A stretch of DNA of 64,000 bases. Source: Saprospiraceae bacterium. Its GTDB lineage: Bacteria > Bacteroidota > Bacteroidia > Chitinophagales > Saprospiraceae. The stretch lies in contig JAIPBL010000010.1 of the NCBI GenBank assembly GCA_021739645.1, positions 1 through 64,000 of the forward strand. The letters run 5' to 3'. Made by a program: the position numbers and the translations under genes. Shown piece after piece: positions 16,994-24,516 of this stretch. Every line of letters starts with the position of its first letter. Positions within the stretch are counted from its first letter, which is position 1. A model generated the notes under the pieces. It made no database searches. It was given only the letters and a program-made list of their open reading frames with translations, and had not been told where the DNA came from.

Positions 16994-17662
16994 TTATTCC
17001 TCTTCCGAGGTAGAAACTGGCTTCCCTCCATCGAGTTCATCCTGTAGTTTCTTTAGTTCATCCCAATTGCCAGCGGCAGCCAAACTTGCCTGGTGAGGCC
17101 ATGTAGTTGGGTCGTGGAAACCGAAACGTGAGCCAGCGGCAACCAGAATTTCTTTGATTCTTTCAGAGGTTGTCTCTGACATCCCAGCAAATGTAGTAAT
17201 TCCTTCTGCATTCAGCAACTTCTCAATTGCTGGTCCAATTCCTTCAATTTTCTTTAGGTCATCCTTTTTGCCAGAAGCAGCGGGTTTCGCAGCTACTGGA
17301 GCAGCGGGTTCAGCGGCCTTCACTGGGATTGCCACCGGAACAACTACTTTCTCCTCTTTTTTTGGAGCTGGCTTGGCCTTTGCCACGGGAGCAATGGTCT
17401 CAGGAACATCAAACGGCATGATGTTAACGAAAGTGCGATTGCGACGGCCCTTGCGGAAAACCACGCTACCATCAACTGCTGCATGGAGGGTGTAATCCTT
17501 GCCCATGTAAACGTTCTCACCTGGATGCCATTTGGTGCCACGCTGGCGAACGATAATATTCCCTGCAACGGCCAATTGACCGCCAAAAAGTTTCACTCCG
17601 AGTCGTTTGGCATTACTGTCCCGACCGTTCTGGGTTGAACCTTCACCTTTCTTATGTGCCAT
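16994..17662 (-). CDS. rpmA: 50S ribosomal protein L27 with C-terminal helix-hairpin-helix extension
   Basis: A 222-residue protein, more than twice the usual 85-90. Residues 1-85 are a normal L27 ([20 protein letters not shown], then [20 protein letters not shown]). Residues about 88-130 are a proline/alanine/lysine linker. Residues about 130-222 form a helix-hairpin-helix domain ([20 protein letters not shown], then [15 protein letters not shown] and [11 protein letters not shown]) of the kind seen as an extension on other Bacteroidota proteins, including L21. It lies 64 bp behind rplU in the usual L21-L27 operon. The extension probably binds nucleic acid; its purpose on the ribosome is unknown. 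Confidence 0.95.
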   Translation of the reverse strand: MAHKKGEGSTQNGRDSNAKRLGVKLFGGQLAVAGNIIVRQRGTKWHPGENVYMGKDYTLHAAVDGSVVFRKGRRNRTFVNIMPFDVPETIAPVAKAKPAPKKEEKVVVPVAIPVKAAEPAAPVAAKPAASGKKDDLKKIEGIGPAIEKLLNAEGITTFAGMSETTSERIKEILVAAGSRFGFHDPTTWPHQASLAAAGNWDELKKLQDELDGGKPVSTSEEE

Positions 17663-17726
17663 GTTTAAATAATTTTAATGGTTGAAAAATTGACCAGCCT
17701 TTGGGCTGGAAAGAATGACGCCTAAA

Positions 17727-18041
17727 TCAGGCAGTAATCGAGTTGATTTTGATTTTCGAAAACTGCTGACGATGGCCCTTTTTCACACGGTAGCCTTTGC
17801 GCCTTTTCTTTTTGAAAACAATGACTTTGTCGCCCTTTACGAGCGGATCTAGGACAGTAGCGCCAATTTTGGCGCCCTTCACTATCGGCGTGCCGACGTT
17901 GATGGAACCGCTGTTGTCAACCAAGTGAACCTGGTCGAAAGAAACATTGGCGCCCTCTTCGGCTTCTAACCGGTGGACAAAAAGCTCTTGGCCTTCCGTC
18001 ACTTTAAATTGCTGACCGGCTATGGTTACGATTGCGAACAT
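17727..18041 (-). CDS. rplU: 50S ribosomal protein L21
   Basis: A 104-residue protein with the family start MFAIVTIAGQQFKVTEGQEL and the basic C-terminal FKKKRRKGYRVKKGHRQQFS. It has the bare, standard length. In many other Bacteroidota L21 carries a helix-hairpin-helix extension; here that domain is found on the neighbouring L27 instead. Confidence 0.97.
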   Translation of the reverse strand: MFAIVTIAGQQFKVTEGQELFVHRLEAEEGANVSFDQVHLVDNSGSINVGTPIVKGAKIGATVLDPLVKGDKVIVFKKKRRKGYRVKKGHRQQFSKIKINSITA

Positions 18042-18111
18042 GTTGAAAAATTTAATGAATAAATTGTTGATTGCCGTTTTAAACAGCCCAAAAGCCCTTT
18101 AAAAACGGGCG

Positions 18112-18119
18112 CAAAGATA
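18112..18119 (-). promoter_or_regulatory. -7 promoter element (TATCTTTG) for rplU-rpmA
   Basis: TAnnTTTG match on the minus strand, 71 bp upstream of the rplU start, in the gap before the M14 gene. No TTG is seen at standard distance. Confidence 0.45.
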
Positions 18120-18189
18120 GGTACAGCTTTGGGGAAAAACTATTTTTTGCAAGGAAAAAACAAGTTAATTTTAAAGCTCTCGCCTTTGG

Positions 18190-20577
18190 TTATTTTGCGA
18201 CCACAAATCGGCTGGCTGGCAACCATTTACCGGCCATCGAAAGGCGGTACTGATAAAGGCCGGGTTGCCAATCTCCTGTTTCTAGCCTAAAAATTTGTCC
18301 CTGCACAGCCTGCTCTTCTACCATTTGCCCAAAAGCATTGAAAACTTGCAACTTCATGGGTCCAAAAGGGCGGTTCTCCCCCTGCAAATCTATTATCACG
18401 TGGTTGCTAGCTGGATTCGGGCGGGTAGTGAGCGTAAAATCTGACAGGTCAAAATCCAGGGTGCTGGATGTTCCTCCGATTTTGACAATATTGAGTTCAA
18501 AATCATCGTAGTAAAAGCCGTCGGCTTCAATGAACTCATCCGATACCAAACGGAAAGCAAACTTGAATTTCACGCTGTCACCTATGGCGAGCCATTCTGT
18601 CAGGTCAATTTCTTCCCGCACCCAGTTTTGCTGAACCCCATCGTAGAGCGGCTCATCGAAAGACTGCTGGTCTGTGCCTGCTTCCGTGTATTTTCCACAA
18701 AGCGGTTGGTAACCACTGCTGTTGAAATTGCCCAAAATTTGGACATAATCTTCATCTTCTTCAATGTTCCATTTGGCCCAATAGCTCAACACAACACTGG
18801 TCGCATCCTTCACGATGACTGCGGTTTCCATCTCAATTTCACTAAAAGTGTTCGGGCTGTAATAACCGCTCGGAGAGTCTGTCAAACTTGTCGGTGCTGA
18901 GTGGTAATGCTCGTCGGTGAGCGCCCAATCCGTAGTAGTCCAACTGTCCAAGTCGTCGCCTGCGTCCATAAAAGCCGCCTCGCCAAGACTGGTGTAAACT
19001 CGCTCAACAGGTGTTCGCCACTGGTAAAGACCGTTATCAAGAACCAGGTTAAATTGCACGAGTTCGCCCTCTTGAATGGTGGGTTTTAGGGTAAAAGCTA
19101 TCCCGTTGGAGGCCTCTTCTAAGTGGAACATGCCATAGTTTATGGGATTGCCGACTGCAGCGATATTGTTGCTCACTGGTTCCAGTTTGACGGTAAGCAG
19201 ACCGGATGCAAGCCCCATTTTTTTCAGGGAATACAAAATTGAGCCTTGCTGCTCGCTCAGGTTGCGGTCGCCTCCAGGTGTCAGCACCCCAAAGTTCAGC
19301 ACCAAATGGGCAGTGGTCAGGTTCATCAGTACATTCGTCTTATTGAGGTCGTCAATGGCAGTGGATGGTGGCCAGAAGCCCCAACTGCCGGGGCCCACTT
19401 CCGGGGTCATGGACAAAATTTTCTGTTTTGATGTCTGCTCGCCGTACATCCAATCATCTGAACCGCCATTCACGGTGTACCCAACGGTTTGTGAGCCAAA
19501 CCCCGTCAGGAAGTCGTTCTCACGGGTCATGAACGGACCAAAAGTGGAAAAAGTAGCATGGTCGGGCGAGGCACCATCTACCCAGCCCCAAGGGTAAATC
19601 AGCAGGTTGCCGTAGGTGTGGTAATTGAGCGCAATTTCAAAATTATGGCCAAGACAAAAATCCCGCATCATCTGGGTTTCCGGCTCCGAAAACGGCGCAG
19701 GGCCACGATAAGTTGCCGAGTTGGTATTGGGCGATGAGCCTGAATCATCAAATCCCCACTGGTATCCATAATTTCGGTTCAAATCCACCCCAAAAGTACC
19801 GTCACCGTTGTCTCGGCGGTTTTTCCGCCAATAGCCCCCGCCAGTAGGGTCGGTGGTTTCATTGTAGATATAGCCGTCCGGATTAACACAGGGAACGAAG
19901 TACATTTCGGTGTTGTCCACGAGGTACTTCACCTCTGGATTGGTGTCGTAGTTTTCCAACAGGTACCACATATAAAACAGCAATTGCGACATGCTATTTG
20001 GTTCTCGTGCATGGTGGACTGCGTCGTAGAGTATTTCTGGTTCTGTCTCGTCCACGTTTGGATTGTCGGATATTTTCAACCAATAAACTGGCCTATTCTC
20101 ATGCGTGGAATAAGCAGTGGTAATCGGCTGCCGAGCTTTTATGAGGTTGGGGTAAAGCGCAGCCATTTGGTCCACCATCTCCAGCATTTCCTGATAGGTA
20201 AAGTACCCCCCCATGGTGCCATCAACATAGTTGACTGGCGTGGTGTACTGCGTAATAGTTGGCGGAGGGCAGGGTGGCAACATGCGTCCACTGGTTTGGC
20301 CTATCCCCTGTTCGAGCAACTGGCGGTAGGCTTTCAGGTCAGAGACGAGCACCTCCGTTCCGAAACCTGCGGCTTGGATTTGGGCAAATTCATCCGATGA
20401 AAATTCTCCGATAAAATATTTGCCAGGTTGTAGCTTTCCGTGGTCAACTTCAAGTCCAAGTTCGGCAAGTTTTACAAGGGTTCTATCGTTGTCTAATTTG
20501 ATTTTTATTCTTGAAAATTGCTGGGCTTGCAAAACAATGGACATTGACAGGAAGCAAAGGAGTAGGATTTTCTGCAT
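18190..20577 (-). CDS. Secreted M14 zinc carboxypeptidase with T9SS sorting domain
   Basis: A 795-residue secreted metallopeptidase that removes C-terminal residues from peptides. A signal peptide is at 1-19. The M14 domain (about 110-425) has zinc ligands His179 and Glu182 (HHAREP) and His310 (ALNYHTYG), and catalytic Glu383 (SMTPEVG); DLNRNYGYQW carries the substrate-binding Asn-Arg. A jelly-roll-like accessory region at about 540-700 is followed by a type A T9SS sorting domain (TTRPNPASNHVIIDL). It is transcribed alone and is divergent from the M15-like gene. All catalytic residues are present. Confidence 0.93.
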   Translation of the reverse strand: MQKILLLCFLSMSIVLQAQQFSRIKIKLDNDRTLVKLAELGLEVDHGKLQPGKYFIGEFSSDEFAQIQAAGFGTEVLVSDLKAYRQLLEQGIGQTSGRMLPPCPPPTITQYTTPVNYVDGTMGGYFTYQEMLEMVDQMAALYPNLIKARQPITTAYSTHENRPVYWLKISDNPNVDETEPEILYDAVHHAREPNSMSQLLFYMWYLLENYDTNPEVKYLVDNTEMYFVPCVNPDGYIYNETTDPTGGGYWRKNRRDNGDGTFGVDLNRNYGYQWGFDDSGSSPNTNSATYRGPAPFSEPETQMMRDFCLGHNFEIALNYHTYGNLLIYPWGWVDGASPDHATFSTFGPFMTRENDFLTGFGSQTVGYTVNGGSDDWMYGEQTSKQKILSMTPEVGPGSWGFWPPSTAIDDLNKTNVLMNLTTAHLVLNFGVLTPGGDRNLSEQQGSILYSLKKMGLASGLLTVKLEPVSNNIAAVGNPINYGMFHLEEASNGIAFTLKPTIQEGELVQFNLVLDNGLYQWRTPVERVYTSLGEAAFMDAGDDLDSWTTTDWALTDEHYHSAPTSLTDSPSGYYSPNTFSEIEMETAVIVKDATSVVLSYWAKWNIEEDEDYVQILGNFNSSGYQPLCGKYTEAGTDQQSFDEPLYDGVQQNWVREEIDLTEWLAIGDSVKFKFAFRLVSDEFIEADGFYYDDFELNIVKIGGTSSTLDFDLSDFTLTTRPNPASNHVIIDLQGENRPFGPMKLQVFNAFGQMVEEQAVQGQIFRLETGDWQPGLYQYRLSMAGKWLPASRFVVAK

Positions 20578-20613
20578 GGTGTATTTTTATGAAAATTGGA
20601 TGCCTAAGGCGGG

Positions 20614-20621
20614 CAAATGTA
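20614..20621 (-). promoter_or_regulatory. -7 promoter element (TACATTTG) of the M14 gene
   Basis: TAnnTTTG match on the minus strand, 37 bp upstream of the M14 start codon, in the divergent gap. Confidence 0.45.
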
Positions 20622-20785
20622 CCAAAATACAAAGCAATTTTCCTGTCAGGCAACATGCAAATACGGTGCATTTTATGGGAACTACAAAAAACAGTGAATT
20701 CATACGCCACTTTTAGTTTCATTTCAGAATATCAAATATTACTGCTAAGTTGCACCCAATTTTTTACTCAAAAGTCCTTACATAT

Positions 20786-21541
20786 ATGGAAACGATTAAA
20801 CTCGGCTCGAATGGAGCACAGGTCAAAAGGTGGCAATACTTCCTTATCGGCCTCAACAACAATCAGATTATTGCGGATGGCGATTTTGGGTCAAAAACCC
20901 ATGCCGCAACCGTAAAATTTCAACTTGACAACCATCTCGTTGGTGATGGCATAGTTGGGTCAAAGTCCTACTTCGCCGCTTTTCTGGCAGGTTACCGCCT
21001 GAAAGAAGCCTTTGATTTCCCAAGCAAACCCTCGTTCAAACCGCTAGTCGGCAATTCCGCACGAGCAAGAATCTTTGGTAACTTTAATTTCAAGTCTGCG
21101 GGCGACGGCACCGAGGCCATCATCATCACGGATGGTTGGGCAGATAGAAATATCGTTCGTCCAGAAATCATACAGCTGAAAGGCATCAAAGGAGTGCCGC
21201 AAAGCACCAAAATCCAATTCCACAAGTTGGGTGCCGAACAGTTGAAGTCACTGTTTATTGATTGGGAGGAGGCCGGATATATCAAAAATATCTTGTCTTG
21301 GGAAGGTTCATTCGTGCCTCGCTACATCCGTGGCAGCCGCCGAACACTGAGCAACCACTCCTTTGGTACGGCCTTCGACATTAACTACGCTTGGAACAAG
21401 TTAGGCCAAGTACCCGCCCTCATCGGCGAGAAGGGAAGCGTACGGGAAATGGTGGAAATTGCCAACAAAAATGGATTCTATTGGGGCGGCCATTTCAGCC
21501 GCATGGATGGGATGCACTTTGAAGTGGCAGTTTTGAAGTGA
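20786..21541 (+). CDS. Peptidoglycan-binding and M15-type peptidase domain protein (endolysin-like)
   Basis: A 251-residue protein. The N-terminal 60 residues are a peptidoglycan-binding type 1 domain (IKLGSNGAQVKRWQYFL, then ADGDFGSKTHAATVKFQ). The C-terminal part is an M15-like metallopeptidase with SNHSFGTAFDIN supplying the HxxxxxxD zinc pair and MDGMHFEV the last histidine, which suggests cleavage of peptidoglycan cross-links. No signal peptide is visible, as in phage endolysins. ATG at 20786 was chosen over an in-frame TTG at 20750. The stop codon lies inside the following repeat array. The neighbour is an antirepressor-like gene, a hint of phage ancestry. Confidence 0.85.
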   Translation: METIKLGSNGAQVKRWQYFLIGLNNNQIIADGDFGSKTHAATVKFQLDNHLVGDGIVGSKSYFAAFLAGYRLKEAFDFPSKPSFKPLVGNSARARIFGNFNFKSAGDGTEAIIITDGWADRNIVRPEIIQLKGIKGVPQSTKIQFHKLGAEQLKSLFIDWEEAGYIKNILSWEGSFVPRYIRGSRRTLSNHSFGTAFDINYAWNKLGQVPALIGEKGSVREMVEIANKNGFYWGGHFSRMDGMHFEVAVLK

Positions 21542-21623
21542 GTTTAAGGACTTGAGAGAATGAGTGTTTGAGCGGATGCATGTTCTTCCTCAAACGCTCA
21601 AACGCTCAAGTCCTCAAACTCTC
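21540..21623. repeat. Inverted array of 8-bp CTCAAACG-type units spanning two stop codons
   Basis: GAGTTTAAGGACTTGAG-type units at 21540-21574 mirror CTCAAACG / CTCAAGTC units at 21590-21623. The array fills the whole gap between two convergent genes: it begins in the TGA of the M15-like gene and ends in the TGA of the antirepressor-like gene. Confidence 0.82.
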
Positions 21624-22452
21624 AGCTCGCCATCTTCATCCCCTCCCACCGTTGGAGGTATCTTCTTTTGCTCAAGTCTTTCACTTCTTCTGCTAGTTCG
21701 CCATTGAGTTTCGGCAAAAAAGCAGGCGAAGTTTCCCTGTCGTCAAAAATTTCCACATTCAATTGCTGTGCAAATTCCTTGGCTAAGTTGCCGATACCAC
21801 GGGCATATTCCGCAGGTTTGCCCATTCCCATGAACAGGTCAACCACCGCCGTGCGCACCATCTCGTGTTTGTCCACATTCATCAGCATCTGGCGCTGCGA
21901 CTTGCCTTCATATCGCTTCCCAAGCTGTTTCATTGCCTTCCGCAAGTGTTCGGTCGAGTAGCCGAGCAGTTCGGAACGGTAGTTCCACCAGTTGGCAGCA
22001 CTGCCGTTGTTTCGCTCCTCGTAAGTTTGAAGGTGCTTCTGCTCACAGGCTGCTTGGCATGACACCAGCCCCATCACCTTGGAAAGTTCCAGCACAGCCA
22101 ATACTTGGTCCACGGTGAGCAGGTTGCCACGGTCCTCTTGCTCTTCGTGGGCAAGCAGCCAAGTGGCAAATTTGAGTTTTACCTTACTTTTTGAGTTGAG
22201 GGTGATGAGCTTCGCAAACTCAATGGAGAGATAGTAGTCGTCCAATGCCACCTCCTTGGACTGCCTCTTGGCGAAATCCTTGAAGTGTTCCGGCTTGCGG
22301 ATGCTATCGTGGAATTGGTAGATATCGTGAAGCCAGTGCCGCAGGTTGGCGGCGTACTGCTTGTTCGGCAAGCCAAGTGACAGGTAGAGGCTAGATGCCA
22401 AAACGACTTTCGTTCCTTTTTTGCTAACCAAGATTTGTAGTTCCATAATCAT
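21622..22452 (-). CDS. AntA/AntB antirepressor-like protein
   Basis: A 276-residue soluble protein. The N-terminal 100 residues (KVVLASSLYLSLGLPNKQYA, then NLRHWLHDIYQFHD and LDDYYLSIEFAKLITLNSKS) resemble the AntA/AntB antirepressor domain of phages, in which a DNA-mimic or repressor-binding fold precedes YYLxxxxAK. The rest is helical and of unknown function (YARGIGNLAKEFAQQLNVEIF). A conserved host gene of similar build is also possible. It is divergent from a Crp/Fnr regulator across 412 bp that contain a perfect palindrome, so some regulatory role is plausible. Confidence 0.5.
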   Translation of the reverse strand: MIMELQILVSKKGTKVVLASSLYLSLGLPNKQYAANLRHWLHDIYQFHDSIRKPEHFKDFAKRQSKEVALDDYYLSIEFAKLITLNSKSKVKLKFATWLLAHEEQEDRGNLLTVDQVLAVLELSKVMGLVSCQAACEQKHLQTYEERNNGSAANWWNYRSELLGYSTEHLRKAMKQLGKRYEGKSQRQMLMNVDKHEMVRTAVVDLFMGMGKPAEYARGIGNLAKEFAQQLNVEIFDDRETSPAFLPKLNGELAEEVKDLSKRRYLQRWEGMKMAS

Positions 22453-22659
22453 GATTTTTATGGATGAAACTTGCTAGAAATTGGTGTTCGCCTTCGTTTT
22501 TTATTAGCCATTCATAACATTAATAATAATGTGTGAAGTAGCCCGAAAGTTCAATTTCTACAAAAACTTGACGCAAAGATGTTTATTTTGTTTTTAAATT
22601 CAAATAGTTCAAACAATTATTTTTAATCAAAAAGAAGATTTTCTCAAACAATGACCGAA

Positions 22660-22682
22660 TATGACACTTATTAGGTGTCATA
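22660..22682. promoter_or_regulatory. Perfect 8-bp palindrome, candidate operator
   Basis: TATGACAC and its exact complement GTGTCATA are separated by 7 bp. The symmetry and size suit a dimeric regulator. Either flanking gene product (antirepressor-like protein or Crp/Fnr regulator) could be the ligand. No T-tract follows, which speaks against a terminator. Confidence 0.5.
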
Positions 22683-22840
22683 ATTGAATCGAAAGCTAGT
22701 TCAGCCTTAAAATGATTCATATGGATTTCAAATTTCCATTAGGAATAAATTGGCTGGAAGAAATGGCCATCTGCCACTGTCCTATCTCCCTCAATCAACC
22801 TTTGGTCGAAAAATCTAGCGCATGGCTTTGTGCAGCTACC

Positions 22841-22848
22841 TAACTTTG
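22841..22848 (+). promoter_or_regulatory. -7 promoter element (TAACTTTG) of the Crp/Fnr gene
   Basis: TAnnTTTG match only 16 bp before the ATG, implying a very short leader. Confidence 0.5.
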
Positions 22849-22864
22849 CAAAAAAAAAACCATC

Positions 22865-23503
22865 ATGGGAGAAACAACGGGCCATAGCCAAAACGGAACA
22901 ACCGAAAAACGTAGAGAACTCAGCGTACATGAAAAAGTGCTGATTGACTTTATCTCACAGATAGCCCCTATCAGCGAGGCTGAAATCGAGACCATCTTTG
23001 AATTGGTTAAGATACGGGAGTACGAAAAAGGCAAAACCTTGTTGAAGGAAGGTCAACTTCGAAATACCTGCTATTTTGTGATGCAAGGTTGTATCCGGGA
23101 GTACTATTTGGTGGACGGTGAGGAAAAAACCACGAGCTTTTTCACCGAGGGCCAGCCTGTCAGTGTCAGTGGATTCCCTTTTGAAACCAAGGCTTCAAAA
23201 TCCTTTTTGGTCTGTAACGAAGACTGCATTGTGATAGAAAGCAAGCCTGAAGATGAGCAGGCGTTTTTTGATAAACTTCCCAGAATGGAAACCCTCAGCC
23301 GCGTCGGCGTGGAAATGGAGCTTCAAAAAAGCCAAGAGGCCCACGCCGAATACATCATGGCCAGCCCAGAAGGGCGATACCTCAACCTCCTCCAAACCCG
23401 CCCTGACCTCCTTGACCGGGTGCCTCAGTACCAATTGGCGAGTTACCTGGGCGTGACTCCAGAGTCGTTGAGCCGGATTAGGAAACGGATTATGGCTAAA
23501 TAA
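22865..23503 (+). CDS. Crp/Fnr family transcriptional regulator
   Basis: A 212-residue regulator. The cyclic-nucleotide-binding fold occupies about 25-150 (YEKGKTLLKEGQLRNTCYFV, then CIREYYLVDGEEKTTSFF). The C-terminal winged helix is at about 165-210 (PQYQLASYLGVTPESLSRIR, the recognition helix). No cysteine cluster like that of Fnr is present, and the effector is not evident. This Bacteroidota branch often controls stress or envelope genes. The start is placed at the ATG directly behind a -7 element. Confidence 0.92.
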   Translation: MGETTGHSQNGTTEKRRELSVHEKVLIDFISQIAPISEAEIETIFELVKIREYEKGKTLLKEGQLRNTCYFVMQGCIREYYLVDGEEKTTSFFTEGQPVSVSGFPFETKASKSFLVCNEDCIVIESKPEDEQAFFDKLPRMETLSRVGVEMELQKSQEAHAEYIMASPEGRYLNLLQTRPDLLDRVPQYQLASYLGVTPESLSRIRKRIMAK

Positions 23504-23508
23504 CCGAA

Positions 23509-24387
23509 CTATTTAATATCCTTCACCCTCTTCAGGCTGGAGCCTGTCCATTTGTACAAGGTGATTTTATAGGTCTGTTTTGACATGACCAAATCATCGC
23601 CTTTCTCCTCGAACTCAGCTTCGTCTTTTACCACCAAAATATGGTTGCCAATGCCGCCCTTGTCCGAAGGCAGCACGCACTCCTCAGAGCTATAGAAAAC
23701 TCCCCCATCACTTACGGAACTGGTTTCAAGCATTTTGCCCAGTTTCCCATTCTCCTGCCAAAACAACAGGTTGTTGCCAGATGGATAGCCGCAGGCTGGG
23801 TAGTAGTAGTTGACTGTGAGCAGGGCATTCACGTTTTTAAACTGAGGGAATTCCACCCCAAAACTGGGGTAATACGACAGGTCGCCCGTGGTGTTGAACT
23901 CCGTTCTGGCGAGTTCTTTCCCGTCCTTCGACACCCGAACCTGCGCCGTGAGTTGGTGCTTGATGGAATCGTAGGCGGCCACCCCCGTCAAGTAGAGCAC
24001 ACCTCGGTTGGGCATGTATTCCTCATCCGGCGTTTGGATATGTGCCAAAGCTAAGAACCCGCCCCAGAGGTAGCCCGTCATCGGAGCAGCGCCAGTTGAG
24101 TTTGTCCGGACCTTCACCCAAGGCAGCGTAACGCCCCGTTGGGTAAAGGTTTGCTCCGCAACTTCCACCACCGTCACCGCCGTGCCAATGGGCAATTTAG
24201 AGAGCACGTTGGATTTGGTGCCCGGCAAGTCCCGCAGGTTGGCATCTGTCACCAACGTAAAGTATTGACTGTCAATGGCAAAGCCTTCCAGTGTGCCCTC
24301 CGAGCGCATCCAGGGGTCGGGCACGTACTGTGCGGCAAGTGGGGAAATGACGATGAGAATGGCGATGGAAACAAGGATTGATTTCAT
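23509..24387 (-). CDS. Secreted protein with SH3-like domain, function unknown
   Basis: A 292-residue protein with a signal peptide (IAILIVISPLAAQ). Residues about 45-110 look like a bacterial SH3 domain (VTDANLRDLPGTKSNVLSKL, then GTAVTVVEVAEQ and WVKVRT), a fold that often binds cell-wall peptides. The remaining part is beta-rich and unrecognised (LTVNYYYPACGYPSGNNLLF). No catalytic motif is visible. It is convergent with the Crp/Fnr gene (5-bp gap). Confidence 0.75.
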   Translation of the reverse strand: MKSILVSIAILIVISPLAAQYVPDPWMRSEGTLEGFAIDSQYFTLVTDANLRDLPGTKSNVLSKLPIGTAVTVVEVAEQTFTQRGVTLPWVKVRTNSTGAAPMTGYLWGGFLALAHIQTPDEEYMPNRGVLYLTGVAAYDSIKHQLTAQVRVSKDGKELARTEFNTTGDLSYYPSFGVEFPQFKNVNALLTVNYYYPACGYPSGNNLLFWQENGKLGKMLETSSVSDGGVFYSSEECVLPSDKGGIGNHILVVKDEAEFEEKGDDLVMSKQTYKITLYKWTGSSLKRVKDIK

Positions 24388-24516
24388 GCTGTGTACGGAT
24401 TTATGAAATGAGTGACGAAGATAGCGCGTAAACCCATTTCTTACCCAAAGTCAATGAATTTCAACCCTGCCTCCCCTCACCTTTGCCGGACATTTTAAAA
24501 TCAAAACCCAGTTTTT

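Larger units (their letters stand above)
22453..22864. other. AT-rich 412-bp divergent gap
   Basis: Lower GC than its surroundings. It holds one operator-like palindrome (22660-22682) and a -7 element for the Crp/Fnr gene (22841-22848). A 43-codon ORF from ATG at 22712 has no visible support. Nothing else is recognised. Confidence 0.6.

Noticed and set aside
22712-22843. 43-codon ORF in the gap before the Crp/Fnr gene
   Set aside because: No similarity is recognised, and it overlaps the promoter of the Crp/Fnr gene.
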